Shown piece by piece: positions 7,830 through 15,926 of a DNA stretch of 64,000 nt. Below the pieces are notes generated by a model. The model saw only the letters and a list, made by a program, of their open reading frames with translations, was not told the origin of the DNA and searched no databases. The position numbers and the translations under genes were made by a program. Positions within the stretch are counted from its first letter, which is position 1. Every line of letters begins with the position of its first letter. Source of the DNA: CAYOWK01 sp964407665 (GTDB taxonomy: Bacteria; Pseudomonadota; Alphaproteobacteria; Caulobacterales; Hyphomonadaceae); contig CAYOWK010000021.1 of NCBI GenBank assembly GCA_964407665.1, positions 1 to 64,000 of the forward strand, written 5' to 3'.

Positions 7830-8738
7830 TTGAGCTGGGACCCCTATGCAGCTCTGGGCGTCTCCAAATCGGCGACCCCGGACGAAATCCGGAAATCCTA
7901 TCGCAAGCTCGCAAAGGAGCTGCACCCTGACGTGCGACCGAATGACGAGGTGTCCGAGGAGCGATTCAAGCAGATCACGGCTGCCTTTCACCTCCTGAGC
8001 GACACAGACAAGCGGATGCGGTTCGACCGCGGCGAGATCGACGCGGACGGTAACGAGCAGCCCGTTTTCCAGCCCGGCGGCGCGGGATTCGGCGGATTTG
8101 GCGGATTCTCGGGCGGGCGTTCGCGGCCGAGCGGACCTGGCCGGGCCGACGCCTTCGAAGATCTGTTTGACGGGCTGTTCGGACGCGGCGGGGCGGGCGG
8201 CGCGCGCGGGTTTACGGCTCAGCGGGGCGAGGATGTCCGGTACCGGATGGAGGTCGACTTCCTCGACGCCGTGAATGGCGGCCGACGCCGGGTAACCATG
8301 TCGGACGGACGGTCTCTGGATCTGGCGATACCGGCCGGCCTGAAATCAGGCCAGACCCTGCGCCTGAAGGGGCAGGGAATCCCCGGTGCGGGCGGCGGGC
8401 CAGCGGGCGATGCGCTGGTCGAGGTGACGATTGGAACACACCCCGTTTTCCGGCGGGAAGGCGATGATATCCGGATGGAACTGAAGATTTCGCTCGCCGA
8501 GGCCGTGGAGGGCGGCCGGGCGGCTATCGCAACCCCCTCCGGGCAGGTGACGCTCACGATTCCCGCGGGTTCGAATTCCGGCGATGTCCTGAAATTGCGG
8601 GGGAAAGGCGTTCAGGTGAAGCCCACCGCCGGAGACCTGCTGGTCCGCCTGCTGATTGTGCTTCCCCGGAAGGACGATCCGGACCTAAGGGAGTTTCTCA
8701 GCACCTGGCCCGGCCGGGACGCCGATATTCAAAGGTGA
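7830..8738 (+). CDS. CbpA-type DnaJ co-chaperone (J domain, no zinc finger)
   Basis: A 302-residue Hsp40. Residues 3-70 are a J domain with the HPD motif (KELHPDV) that stimulates DnaK; a Gly/Phe-rich linker (GGFGGFGGFSGG) follows, then two DnaJ C-terminal substrate-binding subdomains (GRRRVTMSDGRSLDLAIPAG and VTLTIPAGSNSGDVLKLRGKG). The CXXCXGXG zinc repeats of true DnaJ are absent, so it is a CbpA/type II protein. No ATG fits the J-domain start (SWDPYAALGV); TTG 7830 with AAAGGGA at 7815-7821 is the best start. It stands alone between gp15 and a two-component cluster. Confidence 0.92.
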   Translation: MSWDPYAALGVSKSATPDEIRKSYRKLAKELHPDVRPNDEVSEERFKQITAAFHLLSDTDKRMRFDRGEIDADGNEQPVFQPGGAGFGGFGGFSGGRSRPSGPGRADAFEDLFDGLFGRGGAGGARGFTAQRGEDVRYRMEVDFLDAVNGGRRRVTMSDGRSLDLAIPAGLKSGQTLRLKGQGIPGAGGGPAGDALVEVTIGTHPVFRREGDDIRMELKISLAEAVEGGRAAIATPSGQVTLTIPAGSNSGDVLKLRGKGVQVKPTAGDLLVRLLIVLPRKDDPDLREFLSTWPGRDADIQR

Positions 8739-8817
8739 GGAACTCGCCCTGAGGATGTACCGGAGACAACGGATGCATTCAGACAGGGTTCACGCGTTCG
8801 GGTTTATCCGGTCTTTC

Positions 8818-9141
8818 ATGAAACGCCGTCTGTTCATTCTCGCCATGGGAGCGGTTCTGGCCGGGGCGCCTGCCCTTGCCCAAGACGCCGGATCGCGCCG
8901 GGGGTTCGGCCCCCAGCAGGATCCCAGCTCCCAGTGGGCTCCCCGGGACCAGCGTGACGATCGCGGGCCGGAAGTCCCGTTGAGCATGGTTCTGCGGGAA
9001 TTGCGGTCTGAGTTCGGTGGTCAGCACCTCGACGCCCAGCGTCGCGGCGACCGCTACGTCATTTTCTGGCTGACGGACGACGGGCGGCGGCTGACCATTG
9101 AAGTCGACGCCCGGACCGGCCGGCGGCTTTCGGTGCGCTAA
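8818..9141 (+). CDS. Secreted PepSY-domain protein
   Basis: A 107-residue protein with a clear signal peptide (MKRRLFILAMGAVLAGAPALA, cut before QDAG), a low-complexity Q/D/R-rich linker, and a C-terminal PepSY-like unit (VLRELRSEFGGQHLDAQRRGDRYVIFWL ... RRLTIEVDARTGRRLSV). It is encoded 24 bp before a response regulator, and small PepSY proteins often accompany PhoP/PhoQ-like pairs, perhaps modulating the sensor or a protease in the periplasm. ATG 8818 gives a canonical signal peptide; ATG 8773, preceded by GGAGA, would add 15 residues and cannot be excluded. Confidence 0.75.
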   Translation: MKRRLFILAMGAVLAGAPALAQDAGSRRGFGPQQDPSSQWAPRDQRDDRGPEVPLSMVLRELRSEFGGQHLDAQRRGDRYVIFWLTDDGRRLTIEVDARTGRRLSVR

Positions 9142-9165
9142 CCAGGATTCCAACGGATACACTCC

Positions 9166-9846
9166 ATGCGCCTGCTTGTTGTTGAAGACGATCCCGACCT
9201 TGGCCGCCAACTCGAAGATGCGCTGGTGCAGGCCGGATACGCCGTTGATCGCGCGACCGATGGCGAGGAAGGCCACTATCTCGGCGAGTCAGAGCCTTAT
9301 GACGCCGTCGTTCTGGATCTTGGTTTGCCCAAGCTGGACGGCGTGCGGGTGCTTGAGCGCTGGCGCAGGGCCGGGAAGGACATGCCTGTTCTCATCCTGA
9401 CCGCCCGTGATCGCTGGAGCGAGAAGGTCGCCGGGTTCGACGCCGGCGCGGATGACTACCTGACCAAGCCGTTCGTCACCGAGGAATTGCTGGCGCGCCT
9501 GCGGGCGTTGCTGCGGCGGGCGGCGGGGCACGCCAGCGCGGCGCTCGAACTGGGCGATCTGCATGTCGATACGCGGGCGGCGCGGGCGACAGTGAATGGC
9601 GAGCCGATCAAGCTGACGGCCCATGAATACCGCGTGCTGAGCTACATGATGCACCATCAGGGGCGCGTTGTGCCCCGGACGGAGCTCGTCGAGCACATCT
9701 ACGATCAGGACTTCGACCGCGACTCAAACACCATTGAGGTGTTCATTGGGCGGCTGCGCAGGAAGATCGGCTCCAACCGTATCTTGACGGAGCGCGGCTT
9801 AGGCTATCGGTTGATCGACCCGAAAGCCGAGCACATGCCGGAGTAA
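9166..9846 (+). CDS. OmpR/PhoP-family response regulator
   Basis: A 226-residue two-component regulator. The receiver domain has the acidic pair in VVEDDPD, the phospho-acceptor D51 (VVLDLGLP) and the lysine of YLTKPF. The C-terminal winged-helix domain (about 125-220) shows LTAHEYRVLSYMMHHQGRVVPRTELVEHIYD and a GLGYRL wing. It is followed 30 bp later by its probable sensor kinase and preceded by a PepSY gene, an arrangement seen with PhoP-like systems that sense envelope or cation stress. Start ATG 9166. Confidence 0.93.
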   Translation: MRLLVVEDDPDLGRQLEDALVQAGYAVDRATDGEEGHYLGESEPYDAVVLDLGLPKLDGVRVLERWRRAGKDMPVLILTARDRWSEKVAGFDAGADDYLTKPFVTEELLARLRALLRRAAGHASAALELGDLHVDTRAARATVNGEPIKLTAHEYRVLSYMMHHQGRVVPRTELVEHIYDQDFDRDSNTIEVFIGRLRRKIGSNRILTERGLGYRLIDPKAEHMPE

Positions 9847-9876
9847 TCCGGACGCCTCCAGACTGGCCCGACCAAG

Positions 9877-11319
9877 ATGAGTTCCGAACCGGCCAGGGCC
9901 GACAGCGCTGGCTTACCGGATGAAACAGTCGCAGGGACCACGCGGCCGAGCGGATCCATCGCACGGCGAATGCTGCTGGCCTCTGCGGTTTGGAGTTTGC
10001 TTGTCCTCGTCATCGCAGGGTGGTCGCTGCAGGCGCTCTACGGGTCCGAGACCGTACGCCGGCTCGACGCCGATCTGGACGCAACCATCCAGACCCTGGC
10101 GACTGCAGTGGATTCGGGCCCGGCTGGGGAACTGGTGTTCACCGACGCGCAGTTGCCGAACGACCAGCGATTCTCGCGTGCACTATCGGGCTGGTACTGG
10201 GCTTTCATCAGTATCGATGCAGATGGCCGTGTTACCGATTCGGACCGGTCGCGCAGTTTCTTCGACTCGCAGCCGGCTCTCACTCCAGCGGCCATTTCGG
10301 CGGCAATCGGGCAACCTGCCGCCGTCCAGCACACGGACGCCGTCGGACCGGACGGCTCCTTGCTCCGGACCGGCATGCGCGCATTGCGATTGCCGGAGCG
10401 AGCCCAGCCAGTCCTGCTCTACGCCGCCATGGACCGCAGCGCAGCCGATGCCGCCGTCGGCCGGTTTGCGCTTCGCATGGGGTTGATGCTGGGCGTGCTG
10501 GCTGTCGGTCTGATCGTCGGCGTTCTGGTGATGATCCGCTTTGGACTGAAGCCGCTCAACGCAATTCAGGACAGTCTGGCTGACGTCCGCTCCGGCCGGC
10601 GCGAGAGGCTCGAGGGGGCGTATCCCAGGGAGCTGTTTCCGCTCGTCCAGGAAATCAACACGCTCATCAGCCATAACCGCAAGGTGGTCGAACGGGCGCG
10701 GACGCAGGTGGGCAATCTTGCGCACGCCCTGAAAACGCCCCTGGCCGTCTTGCTGAACGAGGCGAGGGGCGAGGACCGGATGTCCGGTCTGGTGCGCCGT
10801 CAGGCCGAGGGCATGCTGTCCAACGTCACGCACTATCTCAAGCGCGCACAGGCGGCAGCTCAGGCCGGCGTTCTGGGCGCCCGGGCTGACGTCGCGGACG
10901 CTACGGAAGGGATAGCGCGCATGCTGGAGCGTCTGCACCGCGACAAGGATCTCGCGATTCTTGTCGACGCCGATCCCCGCGCCTTCTTCCGCGGTGAGCG
11001 CGGCGACCTTGATGAACTTGTCGGGAACCTGTTGGAGAACGCCGCCAAGTGGTGCAAGTCGCGCGTGGACGTGAAGGTCACGCGGGCAGGAGACATGGTG
11101 GAAGTCATCGTGGACGACGATGGGCCGGGGCTGCCGCCAGAGCACCGTGCTGCGGCGCTGGAGCGCGGCAAGCGGCTGGACGAAAGCGCCCCGGGCACGG
11201 GTCTCGGGCTTTCCATCGTCAGCGAGCTGGCCGATATCTATGGTGGCCGGTTCCGGCTTGAGGACAGCCCGCTGGGCGGTCTCAGGGCCCGGCTTGAGTT
11301 ACCGGCGGCGCCCCTATGA
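9877..11319 (+). CDS. Sensor histidine kinase, PhoQ-like architecture
   Basis: A 480-residue membrane kinase: a hydrophilic N-terminus, a first membrane segment at about 33-52, a periplasmic sensor of about 145 residues, a second membrane segment at about 203-220, a HAMP-like linker, the dimerisation domain with H283 in NLAHALKTPLAVL, and an ATPase domain with N box (LVGNLLENAAKW), DDDGPGLP and GTGLGLSIV. It is the partner of the regulator just upstream. The H-box form LAHALKTPL is that of PhoQ-type kinases. The gene overlaps the next (ccmI-like) by 4 bp, so signalling and cytochrome maturation genes may be cotranscribed. Confidence 0.92.
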   Translation: MSSEPARADSAGLPDETVAGTTRPSGSIARRMLLASAVWSLLVLVIAGWSLQALYGSETVRRLDADLDATIQTLATAVDSGPAGELVFTDAQLPNDQRFSRALSGWYWAFISIDADGRVTDSDRSRSFFDSQPALTPAAISAAIGQPAAVQHTDAVGPDGSLLRTGMRALRLPERAQPVLLYAAMDRSAADAAVGRFALRMGLMLGVLAVGLIVGVLVMIRFGLKPLNAIQDSLADVRSGRRERLEGAYPRELFPLVQEINTLISHNRKVVERARTQVGNLAHALKTPLAVLLNEARGEDRMSGLVRRQAEGMLSNVTHYLKRAQAAAQAGVLGARADVADATEGIARMLERLHRDKDLAILVDADPRAFFRGERGDLDELVGNLLENAAKWCKSRVDVKVTRAGDMVEVIVDDDGPGLPPEHRAAALERGKRLDESAPGTGLGLSIVSELADIYGGRFRLEDSPLGGLRARLELPAAPL

Positions 11320-11996
11320 TCTGGATCATCCTGATTGCCGCCGCGATTGTTGCGGGCGGCGCCTGGTTCGTCTCGAAATCCATGGCCGTCCGGGCGGCTG
11401 TGCTCGCAGCGGGCGTGATTGGCGTCGGGTGCTATATGCTCCTCGGCAAGCCCGCCGATCCGGACGAGCCGCTGGCGCAGCGGCTGGATGAGCTGGAACA
11501 GCTGGCCCGGACCAATGCAGAATCGATGAGCGCCGACCAGGTCATGGCCATCCTGCAGAAACGGGCGCTCGACGCCCCGGAAGACCCGGTTCCGCACAAG
11601 TTCATGGGCGATATCCTGGCGGCCGCGGGGCGTCCGCAGGAGGCCATTCTGGCCTATCAGTCTGCGCTGCGCCGGGACCCCGATCACCTGGAATCGCTCA
11701 AGGCGCTCGCCGATCTGTCCTTCAAGTCGTCCATGCAGATCGATGAAGCGACATCCGTTCTTTATCACCGGGTATTCGAACTCGATCCGGCTGATCTCAG
11801 GATCGGCTACATGGCGGGAATCGGGGACTGGAATGCCGGTCGCCGGGACGAGGCGATGGCTCTCTGGTCCAGGCTGGAAGCCCAGGTGAGCGCCGAAGAT
11901 CCCCGCTCACAGATGTTCAAGGCGCTGCGCGAGGCTTTTGCGCCGGAATCTCTAGGGATTACAACGAAGACGCCCACGGAGCCGCCTGCGCCCTGA
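11316..11996 (+). CDS. ccmI: CcmI/CycH-type TPR protein of cytochrome c maturation
   Basis: A 226-residue protein with two N-terminal membrane segments (IWIILIAAAIVAGGAWFV and AAVLAAGVIGVGCYMLL) and a periplasmic part with TPR repeats (KFMGDILAAAGRPQEAILAYQSALRRDP, then SLKALADLSFK). CcmI/CycH proteins hold apocytochrome c for the haem ligation complex. It lies just before ccmE, ccmF and ccmH. It is shorter than the enteric two-domain protein, as is common in alphaproteobacteria. It starts with ATG in a 4-bp overlap with the kinase gene. Confidence 0.8.
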   Translation: MIWIILIAAAIVAGGAWFVSKSMAVRAAVLAAGVIGVGCYMLLGKPADPDEPLAQRLDELEQLARTNAESMSADQVMAILQKRALDAPEDPVPHKFMGDILAAAGRPQEAILAYQSALRRDPDHLESLKALADLSFKSSMQIDEATSVLYHRVFELDPADLRIGYMAGIGDWNAGRRDEAMALWSRLEAQVSAEDPRSQMFKALREAFAPESLGITTKTPTEPPAP

Positions 11997-12125
11997 TAGA
12001 CCGGGATCAACTGCTGCTCTCCCGCTCGCGATAATGTGTCACTGGAGCGAAGGCCCTGTGGGCCATATACTTTGATACTCCATCCGGCTGAGGGTGGGGC
12101 GTCATCCGGGTTGAAAGGCCAGCTT

Positions 12126-12590
12126 GTGCGCAAAAGATCGCAGCGACTTTGGTTCATCGGCGCAGCCGCCCTGCTGGCCGCCGGAGGCGTGGGACTCGCA
12201 GCGGTGGCCCTGAAGGACACCGTCGCCTACGCCTACACGCCGTCGCAGATAGACGAAAAGGACGCGCTGCGTCCGGGCCTATCGGTGCGGCTGGGCGGGA
12301 TCGTGCAGCCCGGCAGCGTGATCTCCGGTGAAGGAGCCGAGATCAACTTCGTGGTCATGGATCACAGCCACTCATTGCCCGTGACGTTTGCGGGCGTCCT
12401 GCCTGACCTGTTTGCCGAAGGACAGGGCGTTGTTGCGGAAGGAAAGTTTGACGATCAGGGTCGTCTGATCGCTGATCGCGTGCTCGCCAAGCACGACGAG
12501 AACTACATGCCGAAGGAAGTCTACGAGGCGATGCGCAAACAGGAAGAGGCTGCCGGAACCGTGCAGACCGGATACGGCGCAAAACCGTGA
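12126..12590 (+). CDS. ccmE: Cytochrome c-type biogenesis haem chaperone CcmE
   Basis: A 154-residue periplasmic haem chaperone anchored by one N-terminal membrane helix (WFIGAAALLAAGGVGLAAVAL). The covalent haem-binding histidine is H123 in LAKHDENYMPKEV, with the conserved Y127. CcmE receives haem from CcmC and passes it to CcmF/H. GTG 12126 gives the usual basic start (RKRSQRLW); a TTG at 12111 is an alternative. It overlaps ccmF by 4 bp. A 129-bp gap separates it from ccmI and holds only a short GGCCC-TGT-GGGCC hairpin (12052-12064). Confidence 0.95.
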   Translation: MRKRSQRLWFIGAAALLAAGGVGLAAVALKDTVAYAYTPSQIDEKDALRPGLSVRLGGIVQPGSVISGEGAEINFVVMDHSHSLPVTFAGVLPDLFAEGQGVVAEGKFDDQGRLIADRVLAKHDENYMPKEVYEAMRKQEEAAGTVQTGYGAKP

Positions 12591-14554
12591 TAGCAGAACT
12601 CGGGCACCTGTTCGCATTTCTCGCGCTCGCCGCCGCCGTCTCGCAGTCCGTGGTCGGACTGGCGCTCTCAGGGCGCCCAGAGGCTGGTCTGGGCGTGCGC
12701 CGTCTCGCTCTGGCCACCGGTGCGCTCTCGCTGCTGGCGATGGTCGCCCTGATCATAAGCTTCGTGCGGCTCGATTTCTCGCTGGAGCTGGTGGCCAAGA
12801 ACTCCCACTCGCTGAAGCCGATCATCTACCGCATTGCCGGAGCCTGGGGAAACCACGAGGGCTCCATGCTGCTGTGGTGCGTGATCATGGCCGGGTACGG
12901 CGCTGTCGCCGCTCTCACGATGCGCCCGGGGCCGTTGCTCGAGAAGGCGCTCGGCGTGCAGGGCATGCTGACGGCGGGCTCGCTGACCTATCTGCTGTTC
13001 GCCTCGAGCCCATTCGTGCGGCTGTCCCCGGCGCCGCTCGACGGCGGTGGTCTCAACCCGCTGCTTCAGGACCCTGCGCTGGTTCTGCACCCCCCCTTCC
13101 TCTACCTTGGCTACGTCGGTTTCTCGTTCGTCTTCTCGCTGGCGGCGGGCGGACTGATCCTCGGCCAGATCGATCGCGAGTGGGCCAAGCGCGTCCAGCC
13201 GTGGGCGCTGACAGCCTGGAGCGCCCTGACGATCGGCATCTCGCTGGGAGCTATCTGGGCCTACTATGAGCTGGGCTGGGGCGGCTGGTGGTTCTGGGAT
13301 CCCGTCGAGAACGCGTCGTTCATGCCGTGGCTGGTTGGCGCAGCGCTTGTCCATTCGCTGGTTGTGACCTCAAAGCGGGGCGGCATGGCGTCGTGGACAA
13401 CCCTGTTGTCAGTGCTTGCCTTCTGCCTCTCGATCCTTGGCGCCTTCCTCGTCCGCTCGGGCGTGCTGACCTCAGTTCATGCATTCGCGCTGGATCCGGA
13501 GCGCGGCATGGTGCTGCTGGTAGGACTGCTGATCGCTGGCGGAGCCGCGCTGGCTCTTTACGCCTGGCGTGCGCCCAGCCTTCGGGCCGGGCCGGAGTTT
13601 GATCCCGTGAGTCGCGAGGGTGCTCTTGTTCTCAACAACCTGTTCCTGTCCGTGGCGGCGGCGACCGTTCTGCTGGGCACGACCCTGCCGCTGATGACCC
13701 AGGCTTTCGGCGCGAGCATCTCCATTCAGGAGCCCTACTTCCATCTGACCGTGGCGCCCTTGATGGCGCTGCTGTTCCTCGCGCTGCCGATCGCCCAGGA
13801 AGCCTCCTGGCGGCGGGCTGATCTCGTTCCGATCCTGAAGCGGCTTGCGCCGGGCGGCGCGGTTGCGCTCGCTGCGGCTGTTACAGCGTTCGTCTTCCAG
13901 GGCGGATCGATCTGGATGGCAATCGGGGTTTTCACGGGCGTGTGGATCGCCGCCGGCGTTATCGCCGACCTTGCCCGCAGGATTGGCCCCGGCGGGTGGC
14001 GCCGGGTCGGCAGCCTGTCCATTGGCGTCTGGGGAATGGCTCTGGCTCACCTCGGGCTGGGACTGTTCGTGATCGGCGCTGTTACCGAGACGTCGGCGCG
14101 GGTCGAGCGCACGTATGTGCTGGCTCCGGGCGAAAGCGCTGAACTGGTCGGGTGGTCCTTCCGCTTTGATGGCGTCAAGCAGACCGAGGGCCCGAACTAC
14201 TATGCGACCGAGGGCATGATCGTCGCCACGCATGACGGCAAGAGCAGCGCGATGTCTCCCCAGAAGCGCATCTATCCGGTGGCCGGAACTCCCACCACCG
14301 AAGTGGCCATCCGCAAGACGCTGGGTGGCGATGTCTATGTTGCGATGGGCGATCCTGTGAGGGAGCGTCCGGGGTCGTGGCGGATCAGGGTGTCGTACCA
14401 CCCGATGATCGACTGGGTGTTCACCGGCGCTGGCCTCATTGCGCTCGGCGGGTTCATGTCGCTTGCCAGCCGCGTTCGCAGGACGCGCGCCGCCCCGGCG
14501 GAGGCTGAGACGGCTTCGCCTGCGCCAGTTCCGCCGGGAGCGGTCGAGGCATGA
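12587..14554 (+). CDS. ccmF: Haem lyase subunit CcmF
   Basis: A 655-residue polytopic membrane protein with the tryptophan-rich haem-handling motif WGGWWFWDPVENASFMPW (about 231-248) and conserved histidines in NHEGS and HPPFLYLGY. CcmF ligates haem delivered by CcmE to reduced apocytochrome c on the periplasmic side. The size and the C-terminal periplasmic domain (GVKQTEGPNYYATEGMI) are normal for the family. It overlaps ccmE and ccmH by 4 bp each, indicating tight coupling. Confidence 0.97.
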   Translation: MIAELGHLFAFLALAAAVSQSVVGLALSGRPEAGLGVRRLALATGALSLLAMVALIISFVRLDFSLELVAKNSHSLKPIIYRIAGAWGNHEGSMLLWCVIMAGYGAVAALTMRPGPLLEKALGVQGMLTAGSLTYLLFASSPFVRLSPAPLDGGGLNPLLQDPALVLHPPFLYLGYVGFSFVFSLAAGGLILGQIDREWAKRVQPWALTAWSALTIGISLGAIWAYYELGWGGWWFWDPVENASFMPWLVGAALVHSLVVTSKRGGMASWTTLLSVLAFCLSILGAFLVRSGVLTSVHAFALDPERGMVLLVGLLIAGGAALALYAWRAPSLRAGPEFDPVSREGALVLNNLFLSVAAATVLLGTTLPLMTQAFGASISIQEPYFHLTVAPLMALLFLALPIAQEASWRRADLVPILKRLAPGGAVALAAAVTAFVFQGGSIWMAIGVFTGVWIAAGVIADLARRIGPGGWRRVGSLSIGVWGMALAHLGLGLFVIGAVTETSARVERTYVLAPGESAELVGWSFRFDGVKQTEGPNYYATEGMIVATHDGKSSAMSPQKRIYPVAGTPTTEVAIRKTLGGDVYVAMGDPVRERPGSWRIRVSYHPMIDWVFTGAGLIALGGFMSLASRVRRTRAAPAEAETASPAPVPPGAVEA

Positions 14555-14958
14555 TCGCCGCGCTTGTCATGGCGGTGGTGGTCGGCGTCGACACGCCGCT
14601 GCCCGACGCCAAGGAAGAGGCGCGCGCCCAGGCCCTGATGCGCGAGATCCGCTGCGTGGTCTGCGAGAATGAGCCGGTCTCGCACTCGACCGCCGATATT
14701 GCGGTCGATATGCGCCGGACGATCCGCCAGCAGGTCGAAACAGGCGCAAGCGACCAGCAGGTGCGGACCTATTTTTCGGAACGCTACGGTGATTTCGTGT
14801 TGTTCCGGCCGCCCACTTCGGGGCCGGCCATCCTGATCTGGCTTTTCCCGTTCCTTCTGCTGGTCGGTGTGGCGGTCTGGCTCGGGCGAAGCATGTTTGG
14901 AAAAAGTAGACCGAAACTCGACCCGCTGCCCCAGGACACACCCGAAAACCGCATCTGA
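14551..14958 (+). CDS. ccmH: Cytochrome c maturation thiol reductase CcmH
   Basis: A 135-residue protein with a signal peptide, the RCVVC redox motif (IRCVVCENEPVSHS) and a C-terminal membrane anchor (ILIWLFPFLLLVGVAVWLG). CcmH reduces the apocytochrome haem-binding cysteines and works with CcmF and CcmI. ATG in a 4-bp overlap with ccmF. The ccmG thioredoxin gene that usually sits between ccmF and ccmH is absent here, so electrons must come from a CcmG or other thioredoxin encoded elsewhere. Confidence 0.95.
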   Translation: MIAALVMAVVVGVDTPLPDAKEEARAQALMREIRCVVCENEPVSHSTADIAVDMRRTIRQQVETGASDQQVRTYFSERYGDFVLFRPPTSGPAILIWLFPFLLLVGVAVWLGRSMFGKSRPKLDPLPQDTPENRI

Positions 14959-15059
14959 CATGGCGCTTCGTTTTTTGTGCGTCGCGTCCGAGGTTTGAAA
15001 CCGGAGCACCCCATGTCCATCTGCGAACGAAAACCGTTCCCGGCCTTTGGCGCTCCTCG

Positions 15060-15545
15060 GTGAATTCCCTCTTTCCGGTCTCATGGCTGCCCAGGCCGGC
15101 GCAGCTTCTGCCTCGCGACCCCGGCGTCTATGCCGGACCGATGGTCCCTTACGGAATGGCGATCCTCGTCCTGCTGGGGATCACCGCCCGGAGCCTCATC
15201 CATGTATTCCTGCCGGATGGCGGAGCGCAAAGCATCGCCACCATCGACACATCCGTGGCGGGGGGGGCCAACATCATCGGACTGTTTGGCCAATGGGGCG
15301 CGATCCAGCTCCTGCTTGCGGGCCTGCTCTGGGTCTTGCTTATCCGGTACCCGGGGACTCTGCCCCTTGTCCTGTGCGTGTTTGCGATGGAGCCCCTGCT
15401 GCGCTCGCTCGCCGGACATTTGAAACCGATTGAGACCGTGGGCACGGCGCCGGGGAGCGCTTTCAACTACGCTCTCATGCCGGTTGTGCTTGCTGCGCTC
15501 TATCTTGCGCTCTGCCCTGGACGCGCCAGGGACAGGGTACTGTGA
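15060..15545 (+). CDS. Small integral membrane protein of unknown function
   Basis: A 161-residue protein with about four hydrophobic segments (GMAILVLLGITARSLIHVFL, WGAIQLLLAGLLWVLLI, LPLVLCVFAMEPLL, YALMPVVLAALYLAL). I do not recognise a family. The reading frame shows a coding-like base pattern and no competing frame. The start is probably GTG 15060; no strong ribosome site is visible. It lies alone between ccmH and the protease gene, with over 370 bp of non-coding sequence after it. Confidence 0.6.
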   Translation: MNSLFPVSWLPRPAQLLPRDPGVYAGPMVPYGMAILVLLGITARSLIHVFLPDGGAQSIATIDTSVAGGANIIGLFGQWGAIQLLLAGLLWVLLIRYPGTLPLVLCVFAMEPLLRSLAGHLKPIETVGTAPGSAFNYALMPVVLAALYLALCPGRARDRVL

Positions 15546-15926
15546 TTCACAGGAGAGACGTCTCGGCGACACTGCTCCGCCCCCGCAAGGGCGCACGCGT
15601 TCAGGATGGGGCCGGCATCATCGGGCACGCGGTCCCGAAACGACCGACAAGGCATCCCGCCTATCCGAAGACCCGCGGCATGTGTTGATCGGTCAGATGC
15701 TGGATTTGCGGAGCGCCCGGCCGTTAACCCGTCCAGACACCTATCGCCGGGTCTGGCGTCGCCGCACGATTGCCCTAATGTAATCGAAATCTGGTCCCCA
15801 AGATCGCGACGCTCGTACAGGCTAGCGGGTGGTGGGCCATCCAGATCCGGAATGGACGGCTTGCGAGCGTCCAGCGGATGACTAGGCTCTGTTGTGTCGC
15901 GTCGAATGACTCTGAGAGACGAGGAA
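15546..15926. other. Non-coding stretch upstream of the HtrA protease gene
   Basis: No reading frame here looks like a gene. It holds a CCAGAC...GTCTGG imperfect stem near 15733-15756, a lone TTAACC at 15725-15730 (a half CtrA site only), and an AT-richer spot (CCCTAATGTAATCGAAATC) around 15774-15792 that could be promoter sequence for the protease. I see no clear -35/-10 pair, tRNA or riboswitch. Confidence 0.4.

Noticed and set aside
8560..8585. tRNA-like GGTTCGAATTCC segment
   Set aside because: It lies within the dnaJ-like coding frame, and no acceptor or anticodon stem can be built around it.
14980..15002. Terminator after ccmH (T-run at 14980-14985, GGTTTGAAACC at 14992-15002)
   Set aside because: The T-run precedes the tiny palindrome rather than following a stem, so it does not form a rho-independent terminator.
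15725..15730. CtrA half-site TTAACC before the HtrA gene
   Set aside because: No second TTAA lies at the right distance, and the position is about 200 bp from the gene.
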